A stretch of DNA of 64,000 bases, taken from the NCBI RefSeq assembly GCF_902833145.1, contig NZ_CADFEN010000012.1, forward strand, positions 124,001 through 188,000, in the 5' to 3' direction. Source of the stretch: Burkholderia sp. BCC0506 (GTDB lineage Bacteria; Pseudomonadota; Gammaproteobacteria; Burkholderiales; Burkholderiaceae). Shown here piece by piece: positions 33,975 through 42,496 of the stretch. Positions within the stretch are counted from its first letter, which is position 1, and each line of letters starts with the position of its first letter. A model generated the notes under the pieces. It did not search any database and was not told where the DNA came from. It saw only the letters and a program-made list of their open reading frames with translations. A program made the translations under genes and the position numbers.

Positions 33975-36062
33975 ATGTCAGCAGGCCTCAATCCCGCTCA
34001 GAACGAAGCGGTGCGCTATCTCGACGGTCCCTGTCTCGTGCTCGCCGGCGCGGGCAGTGGCAAGACCCGCGTGATCACGCAGAAGATCGCGCATCTGATC
34101 GAAGCGAAAGGCTTCGAGCCGCGCCATATCGCCGCCGTCACGTTCACGAACAAGGCGGCCGCCGAAATGCGCGAGCGCGTGTCGAAGCTGCTGGAAGGCA
34201 AGACGCTCACCACGCCGGGCAAGGAAGGCCGCAAGGTGCCCGTCAACCAGCTCACCGTCTGCACGTTCCACTCGCTCGGCGTGCAGATCCTGCGCCAGGA
34301 GGCCGAACACGTCGGCCTGAAGCCGCAGTTCTCGATCATGGATTCGGACGACTGCTTCGGGATGATCCAGGAGCAGCTCGGCACGACCGACAAGGGGTTG
34401 ATCCGCAAGATCCAGAGCATCATCTCGCTGTGGAAGAACGGCCTGATCATGCCCGACGAGGCGATGGCGATCGCGGCCAACGAGGACGAGCATCAGGCCG
34501 CGCTCGTCTACCGCAACTACGTGGCGACGCTGCATGCGTACCAGGCGGTCGACTTCGACGACCTGATCCGCCTGCCGGCCGAGCTGTTCGCGAAGAACGA
34601 GCAGGTGCGCGACCGCTGGCAGAACAAGCTGCGCTACCTGCTGATCGACGAGTACCAGGACACCAATGCGTGCCAGTACGAGCTGCTGAAGCAGCTCGCG
34701 GGCCCGCGCGCCGCGTTCACGGCGGTGGGCGACGACGACCAGGCGATCTACGGCTGGCGCGGCGCGACGCTGGAGAACCTCGCGCAGCTCGGCAAGGATT
34801 TCCCGAAGCTGCACGTGATCAAGCTCGAGCAGAACTACCGGTCGACGGTGCGGATCCTGACCGCCGCGAACAACGTGATCGCGAACAACCCGAAGCTGTT
34901 CGAGAAGAAGCTGTGGTCCGAGCACGGGATGGGCGATTCGATCACCGTCACGGCGTGCAACGACGAGGAACACGAGGCCGAGTCGGTCGTGTTCCGGCTG
35001 TCCGCGCACAAGTTCGAGCGGCGCGCGCAGTTCCGCGACTACGCGATCCTGTACCGCGGTAATTTCCAGGCGCGGATCTTCGAGCAGGTGCTGCGGCGCG
35101 AGCGGATTCCGTACGTGCTGTCCGGCGGCCAGTCGTTCTTCGACAAGGCCGAGATCAAGGATCTGTGCGCGTACCTGCGGCTGATCGCGAACGCCGACGA
35201 CGATCCCGCGTTCATCCGCGCGGTCACGACGCCGCGCCGCGGCATCGGCAACACGACGCTGGAAGCGCTCGGCTCGTTCGCGGGGCAGGCGAAGGTGTCG
35301 CTGTTCGAGGCCGTGTACATGGGCGGGATCGAGGCGCGGCTGTCGGCGCGCCAGGTCGAGCCGCTGCGGATGTTCTGCGACTTCATCCAGCGCCTGACCG
35401 AGCGCGCGGACAAGGAGCCCGCGACCGTCGTGCTCGACGACATGATGGAGGCGATCCACTACGAGGCGTACCTGTACGACGCGTTCGACGAGCGGCAGGC
35501 GCAGTCGAAGTGGCAGAACGTGCTCGAATTCCTCGAATGGCTCAAGCGCAAGGGCACGAAGCCCGAGACGGAAGCCGTCGACGGCGAGGCCGAAGGTTTC
35601 CACAACGCGGACGGGCTCGCCGATACGGGCAAGAACCTGCTCGGGCTGATCCAGACCGTCGCGCTGATGTCGATGCTCGAAGGCAAGGACGAGGATCCGG
35701 ACGCCGTGCGGCTGTCGACCGTCCATGCGTCGAAGGGGCTCGAGTATCCGCACGTGTTCCTGGTCGGCGTCGAGGAAGGCATCATGCCGCACCGCGGCGG
35801 CAGCGAGGACGACGGCCCGATCGACAACGAGCGGATCGAGGAGGAGCGCCGGCTGATGTACGTCGCGATCACCCGCGCGCAGCGCAGCCTGCACCTGAAC
35901 TGGTGCAAGAAGCGCAAGCGGGCGCGCGAGACGGTCGTGTGCGAACCGTCGCGCTTCATCCCGGAGATGGGGCTCGACGAAGCGCCGCCGCCGACGCCGG
36001 AAGAAGCGCCGATGTCGCCGAAGGACCGGCTCGCGAGCCTGAAGGCGTTGCTGCAGAAGTGA
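33975..36062 (+). CDS. rep: ATP-dependent DNA helicase Rep
   Basis: A 695-residue superfamily 1A 3'-5' helicase that removes proteins ahead of replication forks. It starts MSAGLNPAQNEAVRYLDGPCLVLAGAGSGKT (Walker A Lys30), followed by DEYQDTN (motif II), GDDDQAIYGWRG (III), KLEQNYRST (IV), STVHASKGLEYPHVF (V) and YVAITRAQRSL (VI). Similarity to E. coli Rep runs end to end, with a slightly longer tail. The frame is open further upstream, but the family N-terminus fixes the start. It is transcribed alone. Confidence 0.93.
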   Translation: MSAGLNPAQNEAVRYLDGPCLVLAGAGSGKTRVITQKIAHLIEAKGFEPRHIAAVTFTNKAAAEMRERVSKLLEGKTLTTPGKEGRKVPVNQLTVCTFHSLGVQILRQEAEHVGLKPQFSIMDSDDCFGMIQEQLGTTDKGLIRKIQSIISLWKNGLIMPDEAMAIAANEDEHQAALVYRNYVATLHAYQAVDFDDLIRLPAELFAKNEQVRDRWQNKLRYLLIDEYQDTNACQYELLKQLAGPRAAFTAVGDDDQAIYGWRGATLENLAQLGKDFPKLHVIKLEQNYRSTVRILTAANNVIANNPKLFEKKLWSEHGMGDSITVTACNDEEHEAESVVFRLSAHKFERRAQFRDYAILYRGNFQARIFEQVLRRERIPYVLSGGQSFFDKAEIKDLCAYLRLIANADDDPAFIRAVTTPRRGIGNTTLEALGSFAGQAKVSLFEAVYMGGIEARLSARQVEPLRMFCDFIQRLTERADKEPATVVLDDMMEAIHYEAYLYDAFDERQAQSKWQNVLEFLEWLKRKGTKPETEAVDGEAEGFHNADGLADTGKNLLGLIQTVALMSMLEGKDEDPDAVRLSTVHASKGLEYPHVFLVGVEEGIMPHRGGSEDDGPIDNERIEEERRLMYVAITRAQRSLHLNWCKKRKRARETVVCEPSRFIPEMGLDEAPPPTPEEAPMSPKDRLASLKALLQK

Positions 36063-36119
36063 CGCGACGGCGCCGCCGCGAGCACGACGGCGCGGCGAAC
36101 GGGCGACCCCAAAACGAAA

Positions 36120-36147
36120 CCCCCGCGGTGCGCTGGCGCCGCGGGGG
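36120..36147 (-). terminator. Terminator between rep and the cytochrome c gene, with a 12-G run
   Basis: CCCCCGCGG (36120-36128) pairs with CCGCGGGGG (36139-36147) over a 10-base loop; the G-run continues to 36154. Read on the minus strand the stem is followed by TTTCGTTTT, so it terminates the cytochrome gene and may also stop rep transcripts. Confidence 0.75.
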
Positions 36148-36176
36148 GGGGGGGTTACGGCAGGCCGGGTGGTGCG

Positions 36177-37064
36177 TTACTTCGCCGCGTTGACCATGTA
36201 GTCGACGGCCGCCTTCACGTCGGCATCCGACGCGTTCGACCCGCCCTTCGGCGGCATCGCGCCCTTGCCGTGCAGCGCGTAGTTGTAGACCGTATCCATC
36301 GAGTCCTTCAGGCGCGGCGCCCAGTCTTCCTTGCTGCCGAACTTCGGCGCGCCGAGCACGCCGGCCGCGTGGCAGGCCTGGCAGGTCGACGCATACAGCG
36401 CCTTGCCGGCCGTTGCCGCATCGGCGCCGGCCGGGGCGGCCGCGGGCTTTTCGCCGGCCTTCGGGATCGCGGCGATCGCAGCCATCGCGGCGGCGGCCTG
36501 CGCGTTCGACGCGTCGGCGCCCGACGCGGGCGCGCCGCTGGCGGGCTGTGCCGCGTTGGCGGCCGGTGCGGCCGGTTCGGGGAAGTTCGCGCCGTCGTTG
36601 TTCGCCATGTAGACGATCGCACGGGCGATTTCATAGTCGCTGACGTCGTCGGGGCTGGTGCCGCCGCGCGCCGGCATTGCGCCCTTGCCCGCGAGGGCCG
36701 TCTTCAGCAGCGTGTCGAAGCCTTGCGAGATGCGCGGCGCCCAGTCGTCCTTGTTGCCGAACTTCGGCGCGCCGGCGGCGCCCGTACCGTGGCAGGTCAC
36801 GCAGACGGCCTTGTAGACTTCCTCGCCGGTCTTGTACGTGCGGGGCGCGTTGGCGTCCTTCACGTCGACCTTCGCGATCGGGGCGATACGGGCGGCGACC
36901 TGCTCGTCGGATAGCGCGTCCGTGCCGGCGCCCGCACGGAATGCATGGTTCGCGTAATTGGCGAACAGGACGATCAGGACAATCGGAATCGCGAACGACG
37001 CGATGATGACGGCAATCAGCTGCCCGGGGGTTTTGACGGGAGATTCGTGGGGTGCTTCGCTCAT
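36177..37064 (-). CDS. Membrane-anchored dihaem cytochrome c5-like protein
   Basis: A 295-residue electron carrier. An N-terminal transmembrane anchor (about 15-36, QLIAVIIASFAIPIVLIVLFA) is followed by two class I haem domains: CVTCH (88-92) and CQACH (228-232). Each is followed by GAPKFG.K.DWAPR and a GKGAMP axial Met. The domains are internal duplicates joined by an Ala/Pro-rich linker (about 160-215). It faces the periplasm and probably links the respiratory chain to a terminal oxidase. It is transcribed alone. Confidence 0.88.
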   Translation of the reverse strand: MSEAPHESPVKTPGQLIAVIIASFAIPIVLIVLFANYANHAFRAGAGTDALSDEQVAARIAPIAKVDVKDANAPRTYKTGEEVYKAVCVTCHGTGAAGAPKFGNKDDWAPRISQGFDTLLKTALAGKGAMPARGGTSPDDVSDYEIARAIVYMANNDGANFPEPAAPAANAAQPASGAPASGADASNAQAAAAMAAIAAIPKAGEKPAAAPAGADAATAGKALYASTCQACHAAGVLGAPKFGSKEDWAPRLKDSMDTVYNYALHGKGAMPPKGGSNASDADVKAAVDYMVNAAK

Positions 37065-37315
37065 GCTTGCCTCGTCTCCGTGAATAGGAATTGTGAGCGC
37101 GGTGCAACGGCAAAATGGCAGTCCAATGAAGCACGGACGATTATAGACGGAACGTTTACATCACGGCGAGCGGCGCGGTGGCGCGTGTTTACCCGCACGC
37201 AGCGGGCCCGTGCGGCGATTCGGCGGGCAAGGTGGACGCGTCGTGGGAAACCGGGTATCCTTGCCGTCTTGCCAATCGTGGGCGGCCTGTATATGGGGTC
37301 GCTTCACTGTCTCAC

Positions 37316-37391
37316 GCGCCCGTAGCTCAATGGATAGAGTACTGCCCTCCGAAGGCAGGGGTTGCTGGTTCGATCCCAGCCGGGCGCGCCA
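37316..37391 (+). tRNA. tRNA-Arg (anticodon CCG)
   Basis: A 76-base cloverleaf. Acceptor GCGCCCG (37316-37322) pairs with CGGGCGC (37381-37387), followed by discriminator G and an encoded CCA (37389-37391). The anticodon stem CTGCC/GGCAG encloses CTCCGAA, giving anticodon CCG for codon CGG. The T-arm has GGTTCGATCCC. A TATATG box about 20 bases upstream may be its -10. Confidence 0.95.
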
Positions 37392-37439
37392 AGCCTATCG
37401 AGGCTCTCAGCGGTTTCCTTCCTTCGTCGGACAGACTCA

Positions 37440-37640
37440 TTGCAGCTAAATTGCAGCTAGCACCGGCTCGGCCGTCGGCGGCGCGACCCGATGCGCCAGC
37501 GTTTCCCATCCACCCAGCTCCTTCGATACCTGCAGCGGCGTGCTGCTGCTACGAGTGCCAGCTCACCTGGGCGTGACGTCGGTCGTGCCCGCGGAAGTCG
37601 TGCAGGCCGGCGCGCGCGGGTTCGCGCGCTAGCGCTGCGG
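37440..37640 (-). pseudogene. Decayed C-terminus of a tyrosine recombinase (integrase)
   Basis: On the minus strand this stretch can be read, across changing frames, as REPARAGLHDFRGHD, then HAQVSWHS, then STPLQVSKELGGWETLAHRVA, ending in AAI and stop codons. These match in order the typical integrase end: HDLRHTWASWHVQ.GTPLQVL.ELGGW.TL..V.RYAHL, but the catalytic RHTW and the Tyr segment are damaged and at least two frameshifts are needed. It begins about 50 bases from the tRNA-Arg 3' end, the usual integrase position. The reading is mine by eye. Confidence 0.55.
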
Positions 37641-37732
37641 CATGGTTTTCGCGGATCTTCGCAGACATCGCTTCGAGCGCGTCTCGGGAGCTGTTCCGCC
37701 TCGCTCTTCGCGCCCTTCAGCCGCGGCCATGA

Positions 37733-38176
37733 CTAGGCCGATGCCTTCGCAGCACGCCTCACGTTCGCGTGCTGATGCGTAAGCGCGTCGGCGGGCGGCT
37801 GCCAGTTTTCCACCAGCGACAACAACCCCGGAAAGCGTGCGTCGAGATCTTCGCGGCGCAGCCGGCTTCGCCGTTCGAGCCCGTATTGGCGCTGGCGGAG
37901 CACCCCGGCTTCCCGCAGGGCCTTGAAATGGTGGGTCAGGGACGACTTGGGCCGGTCGAGGCCGAACCAGCCGCACGGATGGTCGTAGGCGTCGGACTCC
38001 ATCATCAGCTTGTGGACGATGAACAGTCGCAGCGGATCGGCCAGCGCAGCCAGGATGTGCTCGAGCCGCAGATCGTCGATGGCCGGCTCATCCAGCGGCG
38101 CCGGGAGGTCGGCCGGCGTGACGGGCAGCGTCCCGGCTCGGGAGTTCGTAGGCTTTTTCGTCATGATGTTTCGCAC
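37733..38176 (-). CDS. ArsR-type winged-helix transcriptional regulator
   Basis: A 147-residue regulator with the ArsR-like helix-turn-helix: RLEHILAALADPLRLFIVHKLM, then RPKSSLTHHFKALREAGVLRQRQYGLERRSRLRREDLDARFPGLLSLVENW. A starting ATG at 38176 or 38164 is possible. No clear metal-binding CxC motif is present, so it probably senses an organic compound. It is divergent from the MFS gene and shares the perfect palindrome at 38186-38234, so it is the likely repressor of both. Confidence 0.8.
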   Translation of the reverse strand: MRNIMTKKPTNSRAGTLPVTPADLPAPLDEPAIDDLRLEHILAALADPLRLFIVHKLMMESDAYDHPCGWFGLDRPKSSLTHHFKALREAGVLRQRQYGLERRSRLRREDLDARFPGLLSLVENWQPPADALTHQHANVRRAAKASA

Positions 38177-38185
38177 TATAGCACC

Positions 38186-38234
38186 CTGTACGAGTTTTTT
38201 CGAACTAAGGTATAGTTCGAAAAAACTCGTACAG
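38186..38234. promoter_or_regulatory. Perfect palindrome with 22-bp arms in the ArsR/MFS divergent promoter
   Basis: Positions 38186-38207 and 38213-38234 are exact reverse complements over all 22 bases, separated by five bases (AGGTA). The left arm begins CTGTACGAG and contains a T-run next to TTCGAAC. The right arm ends two bases inside the MFS ribosome site. Binding by a dimeric repressor would block transcription both ways. Confidence 0.85.
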
Positions 38235-38244
38235 GAGGGTCGTC

Positions 38245-39453
38245 ATGCCGCATTCTTCCGCGTCCGCTTGCGCACGCTCATCCCGCGCTGGTACTCGATC
38301 CCCGGCACGCATGGGGACCGTCGCCTGGATGATCACTGCAGTCTTCATGCTGTCGAACTCGACTACGCCGCTCTACGTGCATTGGCAGGAGCGGATGGGC
38401 TTTTCGTCCGGCATGCTGACCGTGATCTTCGCGCTCTACATCGTCGGCCTGCTGGGCACGCTGCTGGTGGCCGGGCAGTTATCGGATCACTACGGGCGCA
38501 GGCCGGTGCTGATTCCCGGCCTGCTTGCGGCGCTGGCGGCCTGCGGCCTCTTTGCCGGTGCCGATTCGATCGCGATGCTTGCGGTGGGCCGGCTGCTGGC
38601 GGGTGTCGCCGTGGGGGTCATCGTCTCGGCCGGCATGGCCGCGGTGGTCGACGCGGGCGGCCCCGAACGCAAGCCCAAGGCCGCCATGCTGGCCTCTATC
38701 GCGATGGTGCTGGGCGCCGGCCTCGGGCCGTTGTGCGCGGGCGGCGCGGTCCAGTGGCTGGCGCACCCCGTGCTGCCCATCTTCGCCATGGAGGCGCTGA
38801 TCCTGCTCAGCGCGTTGGCGGTGGCATCGCGCTTGCCGGCGCGCAGCAAGGCCAATGGGCCGCTTCGACTGCGTTTGCCGCACGTGCCGGTTGCCAACCG
38901 CCGCCACGTCCTGTCCGGCATCGCCGCGTTCGGCCCGGGCATCACCGCGACCTCGTTCGTGCTGGCATTGGGCCCGTCGTTGCTGGCCCGGCTGCTCGAC
39001 ATCCGCAGCCCGTTGCTCGCCGGCGGCATGGCATGCGCGATGTTCTTCACCGCGGTTGGCGTGCAGTTCGCCGTGCGGAAATGGCCGGTCGCGCGCATCT
39101 TCGCGGCGAGTGCGTTGGCGACGATCCTGGCGATGATCGGCCTGGTGCTGGCGATTCATGCGTCGTGGGTTCCGGCATTGATCGTGTCCGCATTGCTGGC
39201 CGGCGCCGGGCAGGGGCTCGGGCAATTGGGCGGATTGACGCTGATCGGCCTGCATGTGCCCGATACCCATCGAGCCCAGGCCAATGCCGTCCTCAACATC
39301 GGCGGCTATATTCCGGCAGGCCTGCTGCCGGTGGCGACCGGCTATCTCATCGACCGCGTGGGATTGGCACCCGCCGGGACGTCGTTTGCGCTGGTGCTGG
39401 TCGTCACCGCAATGGTCGGCGGCGCGTGGGCGATGCGACGGACCACTGCCTGA
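38245..39453 (+). CDS. MFS transporter (12-helix, drug-efflux type)
   Basis: A 402-residue major facilitator. The N-terminal tail MPHSSASACARSSRAGTR is followed by about 12 helices, with motif A GQLSDHYGRRPVLIPG between helices 2 and 3 (about 76-91), and AMVLGAGLGPLCAGG as the helix-5 segment. AGGAGGG precedes the ATG at 38245. It is divergent from the ArsR-type regulator across the 22-bp-arm palindrome, so it is probably an inducible efflux pump. Substrate unknown. Confidence 0.87.
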   Translation: MPHSSASACARSSRAGTRSPARMGTVAWMITAVFMLSNSTTPLYVHWQERMGFSSGMLTVIFALYIVGLLGTLLVAGQLSDHYGRRPVLIPGLLAALAACGLFAGADSIAMLAVGRLLAGVAVGVIVSAGMAAVVDAGGPERKPKAAMLASIAMVLGAGLGPLCAGGAVQWLAHPVLPIFAMEALILLSALAVASRLPARSKANGPLRLRLPHVPVANRRHVLSGIAAFGPGITATSFVLALGPSLLARLLDIRSPLLAGGMACAMFFTAVGVQFAVRKWPVARIFAASALATILAMIGLVLAIHASWVPALIVSALLAGAGQGLGQLGGLTLIGLHVPDTHRAQANAVLNIGGYIPAGLLPVATGYLIDRVGLAPAGTSFALVLVVTAMVGGAWAMRRTTA

Positions 39454-39756
39454 GTTGCGCCTTTCCGTTGTGCGAGAATCGCCCGCAACGACCACTCCAA
39501 GCGTCGGTCGCGATTGATGCCGCGTGGCATCCATCTGCAATACACGATCGAATACGGGGACGTCTTCTGCGCCGGCGCGCCACGCGCGGGGCGGCAGGCT
39601 CATCGCCCGAACAGCCGCACGGAATGGGCTCAGATCGTCGCATCGCGTGCGTGCATGCTTCGGTAACCTGTCGATCGACGCTCTCCGTGCCGAAACGGTC
39701 GCCCGGGCGCGACACGCGTCGCGCATGCCGGGCCGCCGCCGCGACGGCCGGACGGG
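39454..39756. other. Gap between the MFS gene and the TPR glycosyltransferase gene
   Basis: These 303 bases hold no supported gene. A 49-codon open frame (39517-39666) has no ribosome site and no family match. No copy of the tRNA-Arg 3' end was seen here that could mark the far end of an integrated element. Confidence 0.55.
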
Positions 39757-41730
39757 ATGAATGTCCGCCGCTTTGCCCAGCCTTCCATGACGACGCCTGC
39801 TTCCGACGTTTCCACGCGTGTTCAGCACGCCGCGACCCTGTGCCAGAACGGGCGGTTCGCCGACGCGCTGTCGTGCGTCGAGCCGCTGCTCGACGCACCT
39901 GAGGGGGACGTCGCGGCGCTGCACATCGCGGCCGTTTGCGCGCTGGGCCTGAACCGCCTGACCGATGCCGAGGCCTGGTGGCAGTGCGCGATCGACGCGA
40001 TGCCGGCGTTTGAACCGCCCTATGACGGCCTCGGCGCGCTACTGATGTCGCAGGGCCGCTTGCCCGAAGCCGAAGCGCTCCTGCGTCGACAGCTCGCCTC
40101 CGTCATGCCGTTGCGCGCGTCGCATCATCATCGGCTCGGCAAGGTGCTCGAAGCGCTCGGCCGGCTCGACGAGGCCGAACAGGCGTTCGGGCAGGCACTG
40201 CTGATCGAGCCGCGGTCGCCCGATGTGCTCACCGATCTCGGCAACCTGCTTCGCGTCCTCGTTCGGCCGGCGGAGGCGGAACTCGCGTACCGGCTCGCGA
40301 TCGCCGTTCGCGCCGACCATGTGCTCGCGCACGCGAATCTCGGCGCGATACTCGTCGACATGCAGCGGTTGCCGGAAGCGGAGGCGGCCTGCCGGCAGAC
40401 GATTGCACTGTGTCCGGATCATCCGGAGGCGCATTACAACCTCGGTATCGCGCTGCAGAACCTCGATCGCCTGCCCGAAGCGGAGGCGGCCTATCGCGAC
40501 GCCATCCGCTGCCGGCCCGGCCTGCCGCACGCACACAACAATCTCGGCTGTGTGCTGCGTGCGCAGGGCCGCCACGACGAAGCGGCCCTCGCGTTTACCG
40601 ACGCGCTGACGCTAGCACCGCGGATGGCCGAGGCGCACTACAACCTCGGCACGACGTTCGCGCATGCGGGCCGGCTCGACGACGCCGAACGCGCGTACCG
40701 TCGTGCGCTCGAGCTGCGCGCGGACTACGACGATGCGCGATTCGGGCTGGCGACGCTGCTGCTCAGCCGCGGACGATTCGAGGAAGGGTGGCGTCGCTAC
40801 GAGTCGCGTTACGCGCAGTCGACGTTCGTGCACCGCCGGACCCGCGAGGTGCTGCGGTGCGCGCAGTGGCAAGGCGAGCCGCTGGCCGGCAAGACGCTGC
40901 TCGTGTGGCAGGAGGACGGCCTCGGCGACATGCTGCAGTTCAGCCGCTATTTCGCGGAATTTCGCGCGAGGCGGGCGGCGCGTGTGGTGTTCGCGTGCCA
41001 GCCGGCGCTGCATCGGCTGATGGAGGCGGTCGACGGCGTCGACGCGGTGCTCGATCACGAGACGGCCACCGCGCAGGCCGCGCAATTCGATTATTGGACG
41101 AGCCTGTTGAGCGCGCCGATGCACGCCGGCACGACGCTCGACACGATCCCGCCGCCGGTGCGGTTCATACCCGATCCGGCGCGCGTCGCCCACTGGGGCG
41201 CGCGCCTCGATGCGTTGCCGGCCGGCCCGCGCGTTGGCCTCGTGTGGAAAGGCAATCCGAAGCATCACAACGACACGCACCGTTCGCTGCCGTCGCTGGC
41301 GCTGCTGACGCCACTGTGGAGCGTGCCGGGGGTGAACTTCGTGAGCCTGCAGAAAGGACAGGGCGAGGACGAGGCGCGCCAGCCGCCGGGCGGCCTGCCG
41401 TTGCTGCACCTGGGCTCGGAGATCGACGATTTTGCCGATACGGCCGCGATCGTCGCGCAACTCGATCTCGTGGTGTGCGTCGACACGTCGAGCGCGCATC
41501 TGGCCGCGTCGCTCGGCACGCCTTGCTGGGTGCTGCTGCCGAATCAGGACGTGGATTGGCGCTGGATGCACGACCGTGAGGATTCGCCTTGGTATCCGGG
41601 TACGGTGAGGTTGTTTCGGCGCGGGCGCGGCGAAAGCTGGATTCAGGTGGCCGAGCGGTTGCGGGGGGCGTTTGCCGCGCATTTTGCAGCCGCACCCGTG
41701 ACGCCGGACGAAGCGGCGCATACCGTCTGA
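39757..41730 (+). CDS. TPR-domain glycosyltransferase-like protein
   Basis: A 657-residue protein. Residues about 20-370 are tandem tetratricopeptide repeats (for example AEAHYNLGTTFAHAGRLDDAERAYRRALELRADYDDARF). The C-terminal ~270 residues are a GT9/GT-B-like domain with GKTLLVWQEDGLGDMLQFSRY, GPRVGLVWKGNPKHHNDTHRSLP and VVCVDTSSAHLAASLGTPCWVLLP. Its neighbours are sugar-modifying enzymes and the flagellin genes, so protein glycosylation is likely. ATG at 39757 or 39787; neither has a strong ribosome site. It might add or extend a glycan rather than perform the first transfer. Confidence 0.75.
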   Translation: MNVRRFAQPSMTTPASDVSTRVQHAATLCQNGRFADALSCVEPLLDAPEGDVAALHIAAVCALGLNRLTDAEAWWQCAIDAMPAFEPPYDGLGALLMSQGRLPEAEALLRRQLASVMPLRASHHHRLGKVLEALGRLDEAEQAFGQALLIEPRSPDVLTDLGNLLRVLVRPAEAELAYRLAIAVRADHVLAHANLGAILVDMQRLPEAEAACRQTIALCPDHPEAHYNLGIALQNLDRLPEAEAAYRDAIRCRPGLPHAHNNLGCVLRAQGRHDEAALAFTDALTLAPRMAEAHYNLGTTFAHAGRLDDAERAYRRALELRADYDDARFGLATLLLSRGRFEEGWRRYESRYAQSTFVHRRTREVLRCAQWQGEPLAGKTLLVWQEDGLGDMLQFSRYFAEFRARRAARVVFACQPALHRLMEAVDGVDAVLDHETATAQAAQFDYWTSLLSAPMHAGTTLDTIPPPVRFIPDPARVAHWGARLDALPAGPRVGLVWKGNPKHHNDTHRSLPSLALLTPLWSVPGVNFVSLQKGQGEDEARQPPGGLPLLHLGSEIDDFADTAAIVAQLDLVVCVDTSSAHLAASLGTPCWVLLPNQDVDWRWMHDREDSPWYPGTVRLFRRGRGESWIQVAERLRGAFAAHFAAAPVTPDEAAHTV

Positions 41731-41823
41731 CGTGGCGGCACGCGCGGCACGGGTGCGGCGACACGGCATACTGCGCGAAACGCGACCCTGTTGCCGCTGC
41801 TTATCGGATCAATCGAGGCCTTT

Positions 41824-42486
41824 GTGGAAAACATCGTCATCGTCGGCTCTTCCGGTCACGCCAAGGTCGTGATCGACATCGTCGAACTGGCTGGCCGGTA
41901 CCGGATCGCCGGGCTGATCGATTCGTTTCGCCCCCCCGGCGAAGAGACGCTCGGTTACGCGGTGCTGGGTGCCGAGCGGGATTTGCCGCAACTGGTCGAC
42001 AAGCTCGGGATCGCCGGGCTGTTGGTCGCCATCGGCGATAACCACGCGCGCGAGCATGTGACGACCGGGCTCGCGGCGCTCGTGCCGGGCCTGCCGCGCG
42101 TGTCGGCGGTGCATCCGGCCGCGCGTGTCGGCAAGGCATCGACGATTGGCGCGGGCACGGTCGTGATGGCCGGCGCGGTGATCAACCCCGGCAGCTCGAT
42201 CGGCGAAGGCTGCATCGTCAACACGAATGCGTCGCTCGACCACGACGGCGTGATGGAGGATTTCTCGAGCCTCGCACCCGGCGTCGTCACGGGCGGCAAC
42301 TGCCGGATCGGCCACGGCGCGGCGATCGGCCTCGGTGCGATGCTGCGGCACCGGATCGCAGTCGGCGAGCACGGCGTCGTTGGCGCGGGTGCGGTCGTAC
42401 TGCACGACGTCGAGCCGTACACGGTCGTGTACGGCAACCCGGCGCGCCGGATCCGCGCGCGTGCGGCCGACGAGCGTTACCTGTAA
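41824..42486 (+). CDS. NeuD-type sugar N/O-acyltransferase (left-handed beta helix)
   Basis: A 220-residue acyltransferase. The N-terminal nucleotide-sugar-binding domain reads VENIVIVGSSGHAKVVIDIVEL; the C-terminal hexapeptide-repeat beta helix shows VGKASTIGAGTVVMAGAVINPGSSIGEGCIVNTNASLDHD, with the catalytic His in SLDHDGVM. GTG at 41824 is chosen as start because it opens this domain exactly; an upstream TTG at 41791 is possible. It is convergent with a sugar aminotransferase gene, the pair needed to make an N-acylated amino sugar (PglD/PerB/VioB-like chemistry). Confidence 0.8.
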   Translation: MENIVIVGSSGHAKVVIDIVELAGRYRIAGLIDSFRPPGEETLGYAVLGAERDLPQLVDKLGIAGLLVAIGDNHAREHVTTGLAALVPGLPRVSAVHPAARVGKASTIGAGTVVMAGAVINPGSSIGEGCIVNTNASLDHDGVMEDFSSLAPGVVTGGNCRIGHGAAIGLGAMLRHRIAVGEHGVVGAGAVVLHDVEPYTVVYGNPARRIRARAADERYL

Positions 42487-42496
42487 GCGCGACGGG

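Noticed and set aside
33978-35894. A 638-codon open frame antisense to rep
   Set aside because: Shadow of rep; no recognisable domain.
37327-37509. A 60-codon minus-strand frame ending RPAGIEPATPAFGGQYSIH
   Set aside because: Its C-terminal part is the antisense of the tRNA-Arg gene, a common false annotation.
39517-39666. A 49-codon frame starting MPRGIHLQYTIEYG
   Set aside because: No ribosome site, no family match and ordinary composition for non-coding DNA here.
39454-39756. Search for a second copy of the tRNA-Arg 3' end (attR)
   Set aside because: No convincing repeat of GGTTCGATCCC with flanking bases was seen, so the extent of any integrated element cannot be set.
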